DNA from: Streptomyces xantholiticus
GTDB taxonomy: Bacteria; Actinomycetota; Actinomycetes; Streptomycetales; Streptomycetaceae
Reading direction: 5' to 3'
Length of the DNA stretch: 64,000 nt
Assembly (NCBI RefSeq): GCF_014651015.1
Contig: NZ_BMWB01000017.1
Coordinates: 102,838-166,837 of the forward strand
Made by a program: the position numbers and the translations under genes. The notes beneath the pieces are model-generated. The model did not search any database. It had not been told where the DNA came from and worked only from the letters and a program-made list of their open reading frames with translations. Shown one piece after another: positions 1 through 8,965 of the stretch (the first letter of the stretch is position 1; each line of letters opens with the position of its first letter).

Positions 1-1107
1 CTCCGCCATCCGCTCGGGCGGACAGGCTTCGTCGAGCCGCCGCAGCCTGGCCGTGCTGCCCGCCGGCGCCGACCGGTCGGAGAGCGCGCTGAGCCGTGCC
101 GCGACCGACCGCAGCGGAAGCCGGTTCCCGAGCAGCCGCTCCGTGTGGTCGCGCAGCGCCGGACCGACACTCGCGCGGGTGACCTCTGGCACCTCGGTCA
201 GTTCGATGCCGCGTTCCAGCAGGCGGCTGCGCTGCTCCGAGTGGATCCGGTCGCCGCCGCCGTCGCCGAGCGCGCCCGCGACCTCGGCGCGATACGCGGC
301 CAGCGCATCGGCGAGACGCTCGAACCGCGTGGGCAGGTCGGCCTCCTTGCCCGCCCTGCCGAACAGGCCTGCGGCGCCGCGGATCGATTCGTACGCCTCC
401 CTGGTGTCGTCCAGGGCGTCCACGCACTCCTCGTGCCGGGTGTCCATCCGCCCGCCGGGCGTCAGCCACGGTCGGTCGGCGAGGCTGCGCGGCACCGACC
501 GACCGAGCAGGAGGGAGAGTGACGGCATCAGGCGGTCCGGCCGGGCCGCGCCTTCTCCGCCGGGCGGCGGCACGGAGGCCGGCAGGTCCTGGCCGGCGAG
601 ATGCTCCAGGGCCTGCCGCCACGCCCGTGACCGCGCGTCCTCGGTCAGATCGTGTTCGAGCACGTGGACGGCGGGCACGGCGACGCCCTGCGGCACGTCC
701 GCCAGGTCCCGCAGGACCGCGTCGAACACCGCCGGTTCCCCGAGGAGTTCGAGCAGGGGACGCAGGGACGCTTCGAACTTCTCGGTCCCCGGCGCGGCAC
801 CCGCGAGCGTGTCCGGGAGCCACAGCACACCGGCTTCCGGCGGACCGAGCGGCAGGGGCCTGCGGAGCTGTCGCTGCTCCGGGGCGCCCACCGCGAGGCA
901 CAGCAGCCGTGCCGGGCCGTACGAGTAGAGCCGTTCGTGCAGCAGTTGGTGACCGACGAGGTCGGCCGCACCGTCGAGGACGAGGAACCGCCGGGTGCGG
1001 TCCTGTTCCGTCGCCTTCAGCGCCTCTTCCACCGTCTCCGACGACGCACCGTCGCGCAGGTCCACGACGACGACGTGGGCTGAGCGGCTCCGTGTCTGGT
1101 TCACCAT
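1..1107 (-). CDS. Unrecognised protein, last visible gene of the tubulin/vWA/cyclase operon (3' end outside window)
   Basis: The frame is open from an ATG at 1107 to the left edge (369 codons, no stop), so the C-terminus is missing. The start overlaps the stop of the tubulin-like gene (ATGGTGA), which points to translational coupling and a shared role. The first 100 residues look like a small alpha/beta domain (a run VVVVDL near residue 12, FLVLDG near 42). The rest appears mostly helical with many Arg/Leu/Glu residues, including a charged helical stretch around residues 240-330. I see no signal peptide, membrane segment or catalytic motif that I can name. It is not recognised; the context suggests a partner of the tubulin-like protein. 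Confidence 0.7.
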   Translation of the reverse strand, partial: MVNQTRSRSAHVVVVDLRDGASSETVEEALKATEQDRTRRFLVLDGAADLVGHQLLHERLYSYGPARLLCLAVGAPEQRQLRRPLPLGPPEAGVLWLPDTLAGAAPGTEKFEASLRPLLELLGEPAVFDAVLRDLADVPQGVAVPAVHVLEHDLTEDARSRAWRQALEHLAGQDLPASVPPPGGEGAARPDRLMPSLSLLLGRSVPRSLADRPWLTPGGRMDTRHEECVDALDDTREAYESIRGAAGLFGRAGKEADLPTRFERLADALAAYRAEVAGALGDGGGDRIHSEQRSRLLERGIELTEVPEVTRASVGPALRDHTERLLGNRLPLRSVAARLSALSDRSAPAGSTARLRRLDEACPPERMAE

Positions 1108-4100
1108 CGGTCGCCGTCCTGGTCCTGACCTTGCTGTCCCCAGTCGCCCTCGTCCCAGGGGTCGGTGCTCCGGGGCGGCTCGGCGTGGTCCGAGGACTCG
1201 TCCCGGTCACGGCCGGGCTCCGTCCCGTGGCCGTGCGAGTCACGACGGGGCGGAGGCGCCTGGTCGTACGAATCCCGGTCACGGCCGGGCGAGGGCTCGT
1301 GGTCGTACGAGTCACGACGGGGCGGAGGCGCCTGGTCGTACGAATCCCGGTCACGGCCGGGCGAGGGCTCGTGGTCGTACGGGTCACGACGGTCGCGGCC
1401 GGGCTCCTCGGCCTGCGCGCGTGCGTACTCCCGCTCCCGCCGGGCACCCGGGTCGTGCTCCTGGCGCGGCGGGGGGACCGGCCCGCCCTCGCGGCTTCTG
1501 GCGCCGCCCTGGGCGTGGCGCTGGTCGAGCGCCCTCAGGTTGGGGCGGGTGGGGCGGGTCGCGCCGGGGAAGCGCAGGTCCAGGGCGCCGGGGAACGTCT
1601 GCTCCCAGAAGTCGCGAAGCGGGACCAGCCACTCCTCGTCCTCCGCGCCGAACTGCCCGGTCAGCTCCTTGATCAGCGCGAGCTGGCGGGGTGCCACCTC
1701 GTGCACCAGCCGCCTGAAGAGGGGCGAGGGCGCCTCCGGGGTCTGGGCGAGCCCGTTGGGCTGTGCGCTCATCAGGCGCTCGCACACCTCCTCGACGATC
1801 CGGCCCTCGTCGAGCAGCGCCCACTCCTCGTACGCCCGCAGCAGGCCCGCCCAGCTGGAGACGTTGTCGTCGAAGGCCTCCAGACGGAGCGTCATGGTGG
1901 CCGCGCCGCCTTCCTGGAGGCGGATGCGGATCTGCTCCGGCGAGTCGGGGGATCCCTTGACGTCGACCAGGCCGTTCCACACCGCGCACAGGATGCGGTG
2001 CAGGATCCGGCGCCGGTCCTCCTCGGTGCTGGCCAGCCAGTCGTCGCGGTAACCGAGGCGCTGGCGCCAGTGCAGGAAGTCGTCCACCCCGGCGGCGTCC
2101 CGGGCCTCCGCCCAGAGCCGTAGCACGTGCCGTACCTCGGAGACGTCGGTGAGGCTCATACCGCTGCGGAAGAGAACGACCGTGATCGACTCCGTGTCGA
2201 CGGCCCTGAACTCGGGCACCGTGCCGTAGGGCAGACGCAGTTCGCGCCTCAGGAAGGCCGCCGCGCCCGAACCCGCCTCGCTCTGCGGGTGCACGATGAG
2301 CACCTTCAGCGGGCCGCTGCCGTCCGGCTCGAAACCGACCGGGAGCAGCCCGACGAGCTGGGAGCGGAACTGCTCCAGCCACCTGGCGTCCACCTTCGCG
2401 GCCGCGTCCTCGTCACCGGCCGCGGCCTGCAGCAGCACCCCCAGGGAGGGCAGCAGCGGGCGGTCGCCGAGCACGCTCGACTCCACGAACAGCCCTTTGA
2501 CGCGCCGCTCGATGACCTGCTTGATCTCCTTGACAGCGGCCTGCGGCGAGCGGCGTACCGACTCAAGGGCACGCATCCAGTCGTCCGGCCGGATCAGCTT
2601 GGCAACCAGGCGGGCGGCGCCCGGATTCTCCGGCAGGTCCTCGTGCTGGTAGAGCCGGCGGATCACGTCGTCGTAGAACGCGGCGAGTGTGTTCTGCGGG
2701 GGCAGGAGGTACAGGACACCCTTGCGGTCCTTGCGGTAGAGCTCCTTGCGCCGCTCCGCGAAGAACTTGCGCTCGTCCTCCTCGTGACCGCGCAGCGCCT
2801 TGACCAGCTCGCCGATCTCCTTGGTCGTGCGGAGCAAGGGTGGCCGCCAGCGCGACTCCTGGTCCTTCCAGCCGCGGTGCCACTTCTGCCGGGCCCGCCA
2901 CTCGTACCAGGCGTTCTGGTCGTCGAGGGCGTTCTGCACGTCGGGGTCGCCCCAGCGGGCCGGTACGAGCCCGCCGACCGCCCGCTTGATCAGCGGGATC
3001 TGGGGCGGGTGGACGTCCACGCCTTCTTCCCGTTCCGGGTCGTTCCTGCGGTTGTCCAGCATGCCGACGAACCCGGCCTCCGCGACCCGCTGCGGATGGC
3101 CGGGCAGTCCGGTGAGCAGCCTCTCCAGCTTGAACGGGTCCACGGCGCCCAGCAGTTCACGGGCACCCGGGCCCGGCCGGAACTCCTCGACCAACCGGGG
3201 GATCTCAGCGTCGAGTTCGCGCTGGAGCCGGCCGAGCGCGTCGTCCATGTCGCCGAGCCGGTTCCGCAGGGCCTGCATGATGGCCTTGGTGCCCTTGGGC
3301 AGCGGGTCGGGCGGCGTCACGACCGGTGCCTCCCGGGTCCACAGCCGGCCGATGGCGGAACGGTCGAACATGTCGCGGACCCGCTCGGTGCCCTCGTCGG
3401 CGGGCTTGCGCGCCTCCTCGTCCATCGCCCGCACGGCCTGGGCCAGCAGCCGGCCCGCCACTATCTCGGCGAGATCGTCGACCGGAACGGTCAGTGAGGC
3501 GGCCAGGCTGGTCGACATGGACCGGTGGCCGATGCCCGACCTGGACGGCTTGGAGCGCTCCACGCTCTTGTTGACGAAACTCGCCGCGAACGACTGGTAG
3601 TCGCCCTCGGTGCGGCCCTGGCCGTTGTCGTCACCGAGTTCGGTGCCGATGAGTGACATCACCATCGCGGTGATGGAGCGGCGCAGGTCCTCCGGCTCGA
3701 TACCCGCGGTGCGGCTGAACAGGAACGCGGTCTGCACCGTTGACGGGCGCAGCGCGACCATGCCCTCGCCGGGGTAGCGCACGCCGAGCGAGCCGTGCTC
3801 CTCCACGTCGCCGAAGTCGGAGCGGGCACTGGGCACGTTCTGGTCGTCGACCAGGCGGGAGAGGTCCACCAGTGCGCGGGAGGAGTTCAGTTCGGCCTCG
3901 CGTCCGCCGCCGGCCTCCGGCGGGAACGCCGAGGGCATGACGACCAGGGGATAGATCTTCACGCCCTTGACCTTGGACCTGCGGAACTCATGGCCGATGA
4001 GATGGATGAAGTCGTAGAAGATGCCGGCTCCGGTACCTCCGGCCACGGAGAAGGCCACGAACACGTCGCAGCCGCGGATCTGCCCGCCGCCCATCTCCCG

Positions 4101-4625
4101 CAGGTCGCCCTGCGAGGCGCTGATCGCGCCGATCGCCTCGCGCAGCTGGCGCAGCACCGGCTCGAGCCCGCTGCGCAGCGTCGCGAAGAGCGCCGCCCTG
4201 CCCACCGTCGGCAGCTGCCCGGCCCCGGTGTGCAGGGGGGCGACCCTCGGCTGCCGCTCCTGCGGGGGCAGCCAGTCGTGGGTCTCTTCGTGGAGTGCGA
4301 CCCGCAGCATCCGGGCCACCTCGGGCGAGCTGTCGTAGTCGGTGGGGAGCAGGTCGTGGATGATCCGCGAGGTCCGTGCGTGGGCGGCGGTCTCGCCCGC
4401 TTTGAGATGGGCGGGCTGCAGCCGGTCCAGTTCGGACTCGCTGAAGTCCGCGTAGACGAACTGCAGGCAGTCCGGCAGCTGGAAGGGCAGCCGACGGCCG
4501 TCGGTGACCAGCTTGTTGCCGTCGGGACCGCACAGCTCCCGGCGCAGTCCGCGCTCCAGGTCCGCGCCGATCCGGGCGCCCGTGCCGCCCAGACCGACGT
4601 AGAGCATGGGCTGGTAGATCTTCAT
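1101..4625 (-). CDS. Large tubulin-like protein with repetitive charged C-terminal tail
   Basis: 1174 residues. The N-terminus has the Rossmann-type loop VGLGGTGARIG (about residues 10-20), and residues 196-201 read GGTGAG inside AFSVAGGTGAGIF, the tubulin/FtsZ nucleotide-binding signature. This supports a GTP-binding tubulin fold, probably cytoplasmic. The remaining ~900 residues are far longer than FtsZ and contain charged helical segments. The final ~120 residues are low complexity (Arg, Asp, Pro, Tyr) and include 24-residue repeats encoded by a 72-bp tandem duplication. An AAGGGGAGA ribosome-binding site precedes the ATG. The gene lies 51 bp after the vWA gene and overlaps the next gene, so it is part of the operon. 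Polymerisation or GTPase activity is inferred from the family, not seen. Confidence 0.8.
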   Translation of the reverse strand: MKIYQPMLYVGLGGTGARIGADLERGLRRELCGPDGNKLVTDGRRLPFQLPDCLQFVYADFSESELDRLQPAHLKAGETAAHARTSRIIHDLLPTDYDSSPEVARMLRVALHEETHDWLPPQERQPRVAPLHTGAGQLPTVGRAALFATLRSGLEPVLRQLREAIGAISASQGDLREMGGGQIRGCDVFVAFSVAGGTGAGIFYDFIHLIGHEFRRSKVKGVKIYPLVVMPSAFPPEAGGGREAELNSSRALVDLSRLVDDQNVPSARSDFGDVEEHGSLGVRYPGEGMVALRPSTVQTAFLFSRTAGIEPEDLRRSITAMVMSLIGTELGDDNGQGRTEGDYQSFAASFVNKSVERSKPSRSGIGHRSMSTSLAASLTVPVDDLAEIVAGRLLAQAVRAMDEEARKPADEGTERVRDMFDRSAIGRLWTREAPVVTPPDPLPKGTKAIMQALRNRLGDMDDALGRLQRELDAEIPRLVEEFRPGPGARELLGAVDPFKLERLLTGLPGHPQRVAEAGFVGMLDNRRNDPEREEGVDVHPPQIPLIKRAVGGLVPARWGDPDVQNALDDQNAWYEWRARQKWHRGWKDQESRWRPPLLRTTKEIGELVKALRGHEEDERKFFAERRKELYRKDRKGVLYLLPPQNTLAAFYDDVIRRLYQHEDLPENPGAARLVAKLIRPDDWMRALESVRRSPQAAVKEIKQVIERRVKGLFVESSVLGDRPLLPSLGVLLQAAAGDEDAAAKVDARWLEQFRSQLVGLLPVGFEPDGSGPLKVLIVHPQSEAGSGAAAFLRRELRLPYGTVPEFRAVDTESITVVLFRSGMSLTDVSEVRHVLRLWAEARDAAGVDDFLHWRQRLGYRDDWLASTEEDRRRILHRILCAVWNGLVDVKGSPDSPEQIRIRLQEGGAATMTLRLEAFDDNVSSWAGLLRAYEEWALLDEGRIVEEVCERLMSAQPNGLAQTPEAPSPLFRRLVHEVAPRQLALIKELTGQFGAEDEEWLVPLRDFWEQTFPGALDLRFPGATRPTRPNLRALDQRHAQGGARSREGGPVPPPRQEHDPGARREREYARAQAEEPGRDRRDPYDHEPSPGRDRDSYDQAPPPRRDSYDHEPSPGRDRDSYDQAPPPRRDSHGHGTEPGRDRDESSDHAEPPRSTDPWDEGDWGQQGQDQDGDRW
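1237..1380 (-). repeat. 72-bp tandem duplication in the tail of the tubulin-like gene
   Basis: Two nearly perfect 72-bp direct repeats (1237-1308 and 1309-1380) are followed by a decayed partial third copy. Each encodes 24 residues rich in Asp, Arg, Pro and Tyr with alternating SYDQ and SYDH motifs. The unit is a multiple of three, so copy number can vary without breaking the frame. Confidence 0.85.
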
Positions 4626-4676
4626 GTCGTCTCCCCTTGCGCCGTCGTCGACGGCCGCTCATGGCCGAGAGGTGGT

Positions 4677-7118
4677 TCAGAAGTTGGGGTCGGGACGCCG
4701 GGTGGTGCCGCGCTGTCCCGGCGCGGCGGCGGAGGCGTCGCCGCGGGACCGTCCGCCGCGCGGGCCGCTCCCGTTCGAGGAGCCCGTGGGGCTGCCGCCG
4801 CGGGGGCTCGGCATGCGCCATCGGCCGCCCCGGCCGCCGCCGTCGCCCGGGCCGCCGCCTCGACCGCCTCGGCCTCCTCCTCGGCCCCCTCTGCCGTCGC
4901 GGCCGGCTCTGCCGTCGCGGCCGGCTCCGGAGGTGCTGCTGCCGTCGCCGACGACGAGATCGAGTCCGTCGCCGAGACCGGCGGGTTCACCCTGCCCGAG
5001 GGGCCGTTCCCGTCCGCTCGGGGGCTTGAGCAGGAGTTGTCCGGCGGAAGTGCGCCGCAGGCGGTACGCCGGGGAACCGCCGCGCCGCAGTGCGGGTGCG
5101 CCGCCGCCGGAGCGGTCGACACTGAAGAGGAACTCCCCACCGGGGCTCTGGCCGGGCCTGATGGTCAGCGTGCCCGACGACCGCTGACCCTCGGCCCGCA
5201 GTTCGAGCCTGGTGCCCGCGAGGTCCCGTCGTCCGGCCCGCGCCTTCAGGCGTACGACGGCCACGGCGGCCAGCCCGAGCAGCACCACCGCCGCCGCGGT
5301 GAACGCCCACCACCACTCGTCCCACAGGGTCGGCTTCGCGGTGACCCGCACTCCGAGGAAGGCGTTGTCCAGCACTCGGCCCCGGTCGCCGAGGTCCGTC
5401 ACCGTGATCCGCCCCGACAGCTCCCCCAGCGGCACGTCGGGGCCGAGGGCGACCGTGAACCGGGTGGAGCTGCCGCCGGGCGCGGCGTTCACCGTGGCGG
5501 GGGTGATGCGCAGGCCGGATCCGGGCGGCTGGTCGGCGAGGGCGAGACGCAGGGTGTGCGGGCCCGAGTCGTTGTTGGTGACGTCCAGGGTGCCCGTGAA
5601 CGTACCGCCGGGATGGAGCTCGCCGCGGTCGACGGTCAGCCCGGCGGTGATCACCGGCGTGCCCTCGGACACCCGCGCGTGCAGCGGCCTGCGGTCGCTG
5701 GTGACGCCGGGTGCGGCCATCTCCGTGGTGAGCTGCAGCTCGCCGGAGGCGGTGGCGGGCACCGTGAACCGGCCGGTGTAGCGCACGTCGTTCGCCCGTG
5801 CGTCCGGCCTGCTGCCGTTGTCGGCCAGCGGCACCACGACCGGGTCGAACCCGGCGCCCGACATCCGCGCCGAGACCCGTACGCCCTTCAGCTGCTCGGG
5901 GTCGGTGATCACCACGCCGCGGCGGGTCTGCATGCGCACCTCTACGACCGCCTCCTCGCCGGGGCGCGGGGAGGCCGGGCTGAGGGTGACCGCGGAGCGC
6001 AGCCTGCCCTGCCAGATGGCGCGCACCGACACCTCGCGGTCGCGGTGGCCCTCCGGCGCCTCGATGCGGACGCGCCACTTGCCCGGCAGCGGGTTCTTCA
6101 CCCGCAGCGCCTCCACGGGGCCGTCCTGTCCGCTGGTCTCGAAGGAGGAACCGGCGAAGTCACCCTGGGTGGGCACCCGTCGGCCGTCGGGGTCGTAATA
6201 GGTGACGGAGACCTTGGGGTCGTGCTTACCGACGGTGATGGAGCCGTCGGTGGCGATCGGCGGGATCGTGACATACAGATCGGCGGGCGGTTTGCCGACC
6301 GTGCCGTGGGCCAGGCCGGCGCAGCGGGCAGCGGCAAAGGTCTCCTGAAGCGCCTTGTCGATCTTCGCCGAGCTGTCGACCACACGCATCTTCGGAGCCG
6401 AGTCGGGCAGGCCGGGGCAGCCGTTGCGGTATCCGCCCTCGGCCATCCTGGTCAGCGCGGCCCGGTCGATCCTGCCCCCGAAGCCGAGCGGCCAGATCTG
6501 CACGGACTCCTTCCGTGCCCGGGCCAGTTCGTCCGCCAGCCGCTTGGCCCCGTTGGCCTGGCGGCTCGCCTCGTCGGTGCCGTACTCCGGGCTGTCGGAG
6601 ACGTCGAGCCGGCCGTCGGTGAGCAGGAAGACGACCTTGGGGATGCTCTTGTCGCCCTTCTCCGCCAGCCGGTCGACGGCCTGTCGCACGGCCGCGGGGA
6701 AGTCCGTTCCCGGGCCCATCTCCTGGTCGTCCCGGTCGGCCAGCTGCTGGACGCAGTCGCTCAGCCGCTGCCGTCCAGCGGTGTCGGCCGTCGTCAACGA
6801 GCAGACCTCGCGGACGGGTGACTGGCCCGGCTTCTCCGAACTGCCGAAGCCGATGACAGCGGCGCGGGACTGTGCGGAGATCTCGCCCTGCGTGATCAGC
6901 GAGGCGGCTTCCACCTCACGTGCCAGGTCGTCGTCGGACAGGCTGTCCGACTGATCCACCACGACGGCGAAGTCGATCGGGTCGGGGCCTTCGGCCGCCG
7001 GTGCGGCCGTCGCAGGCAGGTGGCCCCTCGGCCCGGCGGCCGCCCCCGGTGCCGCGGCGGACAGCGTCAGGAGTACGCAGGCCAGCAGCGTCGCACTCGT
7101 CTTGCGGATCAGTCTCAT
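4677..7118 (-). CDS. Secreted, membrane-anchored von Willebrand factor A domain protein
   Basis: 813 residues. A signal peptide is evident (MRLIRK, a hydrophobic run, then AAAPGAAAG around residue 29). The vWA domain follows, with the MIDAS motif D55-x-S57-x-S59 in VVDQSDS, a later GPGTDF threonine and an LLTDGR aspartate. Beta-sandwich-like regions extend to about residue 590, then a single membrane helix begins near residue 595 (WWWAFTAAAVVLLGLAAVAV). The cytoplasmic part ends in a Gly/Arg-rich tail with RGG-like repeats. The predicted topology puts vWA outside and the RGG tail inside. The start codon is 6 bp from the upstream stop, with the ribosome-binding site overlapping it. It may be a metal-dependent adhesion or scaffold component of the operon product. 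Confidence 0.82.
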   Translation of the reverse strand: MRLIRKTSATLLACVLLTLSAAAPGAAAGPRGHLPATAAPAAEGPDPIDFAVVVDQSDSLSDDDLAREVEAASLITQGEISAQSRAAVIGFGSSEKPGQSPVREVCSLTTADTAGRQRLSDCVQQLADRDDQEMGPGTDFPAAVRQAVDRLAEKGDKSIPKVVFLLTDGRLDVSDSPEYGTDEASRQANGAKRLADELARARKESVQIWPLGFGGRIDRAALTRMAEGGYRNGCPGLPDSAPKMRVVDSSAKIDKALQETFAAARCAGLAHGTVGKPPADLYVTIPPIATDGSITVGKHDPKVSVTYYDPDGRRVPTQGDFAGSSFETSGQDGPVEALRVKNPLPGKWRVRIEAPEGHRDREVSVRAIWQGRLRSAVTLSPASPRPGEEAVVEVRMQTRRGVVITDPEQLKGVRVSARMSGAGFDPVVVPLADNGSRPDARANDVRYTGRFTVPATASGELQLTTEMAAPGVTSDRRPLHARVSEGTPVITAGLTVDRGELHPGGTFTGTLDVTNNDSGPHTLRLALADQPPGSGLRITPATVNAAPGGSSTRFTVALGPDVPLGELSGRITVTDLGDRGRVLDNAFLGVRVTAKPTLWDEWWWAFTAAAVVLLGLAAVAVVRLKARAGRRDLAGTRLELRAEGQRSSGTLTIRPGQSPGGEFLFSVDRSGGGAPALRRGGSPAYRLRRTSAGQLLLKPPSGRERPLGQGEPAGLGDGLDLVVGDGSSTSGAGRDGRAGRDGRGGRGGGRGGRGGGPGDGGGRGGRWRMPSPRGGSPTGSSNGSGPRGGRSRGDASAAAPGQRGTTRRPDPNF

Positions 7119-7124
7119 CGTCTC

Positions 7125-7748
7125 TCACCACAACTCGCCGAAGAGGACCAGCAGCGCGCCGAGGGTCAGCGAACAGACCCCCATACGCAGCCACCGGTAT
7201 TTGGCGGCCAGGACCGCCCCGTGCACCTGTGCCTGGCCGACCAGCCAGCGCACGACGTCCTCGCCCGACTCACGGAGCCGGGCGAGGAGTTCGTCGGCCG
7301 GTGTGCCGACCGAAAGATCCCGCAGGAAGGTGGTGTCCGCGCCGGTCCGTGTGCGCGGCAGTATCACGCCGACGAGCATCAGCACGCCGGCCGCGCACAG
7401 CAGCAGCCCGGCGGTCACGACGGCTGCCGCCGGCCCGGCGGCCGGCAGCGGGAGTTCGTTGCGCGAGAACGCGACGGCCAGCGCGGCGACGGCCCCGGAG
7501 AGCAGGATCGCCGCCTTGGCGTCGGCCCGGCCGATGTCCTCGCGCACGGAGTTGAGCACCCGCTCCGCGACGAACCGCACGTCGGACCCGGCGCCGGGGC
7601 CGGACGGCCCGGGGTCGGGGCCGGGTGGTGCACCGGCACGGGCAGGCGGCGCGCCGGGACGGGGGCCGGGCGCCGTACCGGGGTGGGAGCCGGGGCGGGG
7701 CGCCGTACCGGGGTCGGAGCCGGGGCCGGGCCCCGTGCCCGCGCTCAT
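7125..7748 (-). CDS. PycTM-like (Pycsar effector family) membrane protein
   Basis: 207 residues. A ~55-residue Pro/Gly-rich leader is followed by an amphipathic helix (VLNSVREDIGRADAKAAILL) leading straight into a first membrane helix. A second membrane helix (AAVVTAGLLLCAAGVLMLVG) and a soluble helical segment follow. The protein closes with the AKYRWLRM motif and a third hydrophobic helix at the C-terminus. This layout and the R-x-D-x-KAA and AKYRxLR signatures are those I associate with the Pycsar TM effector family, where binding of a cyclic pyrimidine nucleotide triggers membrane damage. The ATG overlaps the stop of the SPFH-like gene (ATGA). A longer upstream start is possible but would lie inside that gene. 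The assignment rests on recognised motifs; ligand binding is inferred. Confidence 0.78.
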   Translation of the reverse strand: MSAGTGPGPGSDPGTAPRPGSHPGTAPGPRPGAPPARAGAPPGPDPGPSGPGAGSDVRFVAERVLNSVREDIGRADAKAAILLSGAVAALAVAFSRNELPLPAAGPAAAVVTAGLLLCAAGVLMLVGVILPRTRTGADTTFLRDLSVGTPADELLARLRESGEDVVRWLVGQAQVHGAVLAAKYRWLRMGVCSLTLGALLVLFGELW

Positions 7749-8965
7749 TCGTCGCCCCAGTCGTCGAAGTCCGCACTGGGGCGGGCGCCTTGTGCTCCGG
7801 CCGTCCGCTGCCCGTCCCGGTCGCGTTCCGCGGACGACTGCACCCGGGTGGGCTCGTAGACGTGCCCGTCGTCGTCGGGGCCGTCCGGGGCCGGGGCGCC
7901 GGCGTCCTGCGGCTCCTCGTCCCAGAAAGGCCGCCGGGGCTCCGGAGTGTCGGCCACGCGTGAGGACAGGGCGGGCCTGCCCCGCTCTGAGGAGGTCAGC
8001 ACCCGGTCGGTGACCCCGCCGATCACCTGACTGTTGCTGTCCCGCAGATACCGCAGCACCTCGTACATCTGCTCGCCGACGTCGTGCCGCTCCAGCATCC
8101 CGGCGTCGAGCAATCGGTTGAACATGTTCAGGTAGTCGGCCTGTCCCTCCCGCTTCTCCTGCCGGATCGCCTGGCGGATCTCCCACACCTTGTCGGGGTT
8201 GCTCGCCATCATGTGGATGATCTCGGCCTCCTCGCCCCGCCGCAGGACCTGCTCCAGCTCGGCGGCCCGCGACGCGACCCGCTCCCTTTCGTACCTGTCC
8301 CTGCGCCGCTCCGCCTCGGCCTCCGCCGCGTCCTTCCGCATCTCGAACGTGACGTTCTCGACCTCGACCACCCGGTCCCTGACCTGCTCGCTGAGGTCGA
8401 TGAAGACGTGCACCCGAGTGCTCAGTCCGAGATCGCCGCCCAGATCCATCCGGCCGGCCCGCAGTTCGGCCTGCACGGCCTCGTCGGCACGCTGCGCCTC
8501 GGTCAGCCGGAACCTCCGCGACACCTGGCGCAGCGCGTACAGCAGGTCGCCGTGGAGCATCTCGCGAACGTCCCAGACGGCCTTCTCGACCACCAGATGC
8601 GGGTCCTCGACCTCCCACGTCACTTCCGCCCGCGCCTGGAAGGACTGCGCGTCACCCGCGGCGGGCAGGGCCAGTTCGAACGTGGTCACATGGCGCCCGA
8701 GGATCACCTCGAAGACGCTGAACGGCTGCCCGAACCAGGGCTTGTTGTAGTCCTCCCGGCGGCTCGGCCACAGCACGCTGTGACCGCCGTTGGAGTAGAG
8801 GCACACCGCCGCCACCTGGCCGCTGCGCCGCTGGTACGGAAGCGTGCACTCATGCAGCAGCGGGCCCTTGCGCGGCCCGTCGGGACTCTGTCCGTCGGGG
8901 CTCTGCGGCACCCGGGGCCGGTCCTCCTGCCGCCCGGGAAGATCTCCGGCGCCTGACGGGGTCAT
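7745..8965 (-). CDS. SPFH/band-7-like protein with coiled coil
   Basis: 406 residues. After a disordered N-terminus (1-35), a beta-rich region at roughly 40-130 contains a band-7-like segment (QARAEVTWEVEDPHLVVEKA) followed by a helix (YALRQVSRRF), as in SPFH domains. Residues 205-250 form a highly charged coiled coil (EAEAERRRDRYERERV). The C-terminal ~130 residues start with a helical domain and end in an acidic, low-complexity tail. No N-terminal membrane anchor is obvious, unlike classic stomatins. SPFH proteins usually build ring scaffolds at membranes, so a role organising the neighbouring PycTM and vWA membrane proteins is plausible. The start overlaps the previous stop by one base (TGATG), with AAGGAG upstream. 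Confidence 0.68.
   Translation of the reverse strand: MTPSGAGDLPGRQEDRPRVPQSPDGQSPDGPRKGPLLHECTLPYQRRSGQVAAVCLYSNGGHSVLWPSRREDYNKPWFGQPFSVFEVILGRHVTTFELALPAAGDAQSFQARAEVTWEVEDPHLVVEKAVWDVREMLHGDLLYALRQVSRRFRLTEAQRADEAVQAELRAGRMDLGGDLGLSTRVHVFIDLSEQVRDRVVEVENVTFEMRKDAAEAEAERRRDRYERERVASRAAELEQVLRRGEEAEIIHMMASNPDKVWEIRQAIRQEKREGQADYLNMFNRLLDAGMLERHDVGEQMYEVLRYLRDSNSQVIGGVTDRVLTSSERGRPALSSRVADTPEPRRPFWDEEPQDAGAPAPDGPDDDGHVYEPTRVQSSAERDRDGQRTAGAQGARPSADFDDWGDE

Noticed and set aside
1237..1380. Possible CRISPR array or regulatory repeats
   Set aside because: The repeats are contiguous, 72 bp long, without spacers, and lie in frame in the tubulin-like gene.
7749..8618. Long N-terminal extension of the PycTM-like protein
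   Set aside because: It would lie wholly inside the SPFH-like gene in another frame; ATG 7748 overlaps the SPFH stop as ATGA and yields the family's usual length.
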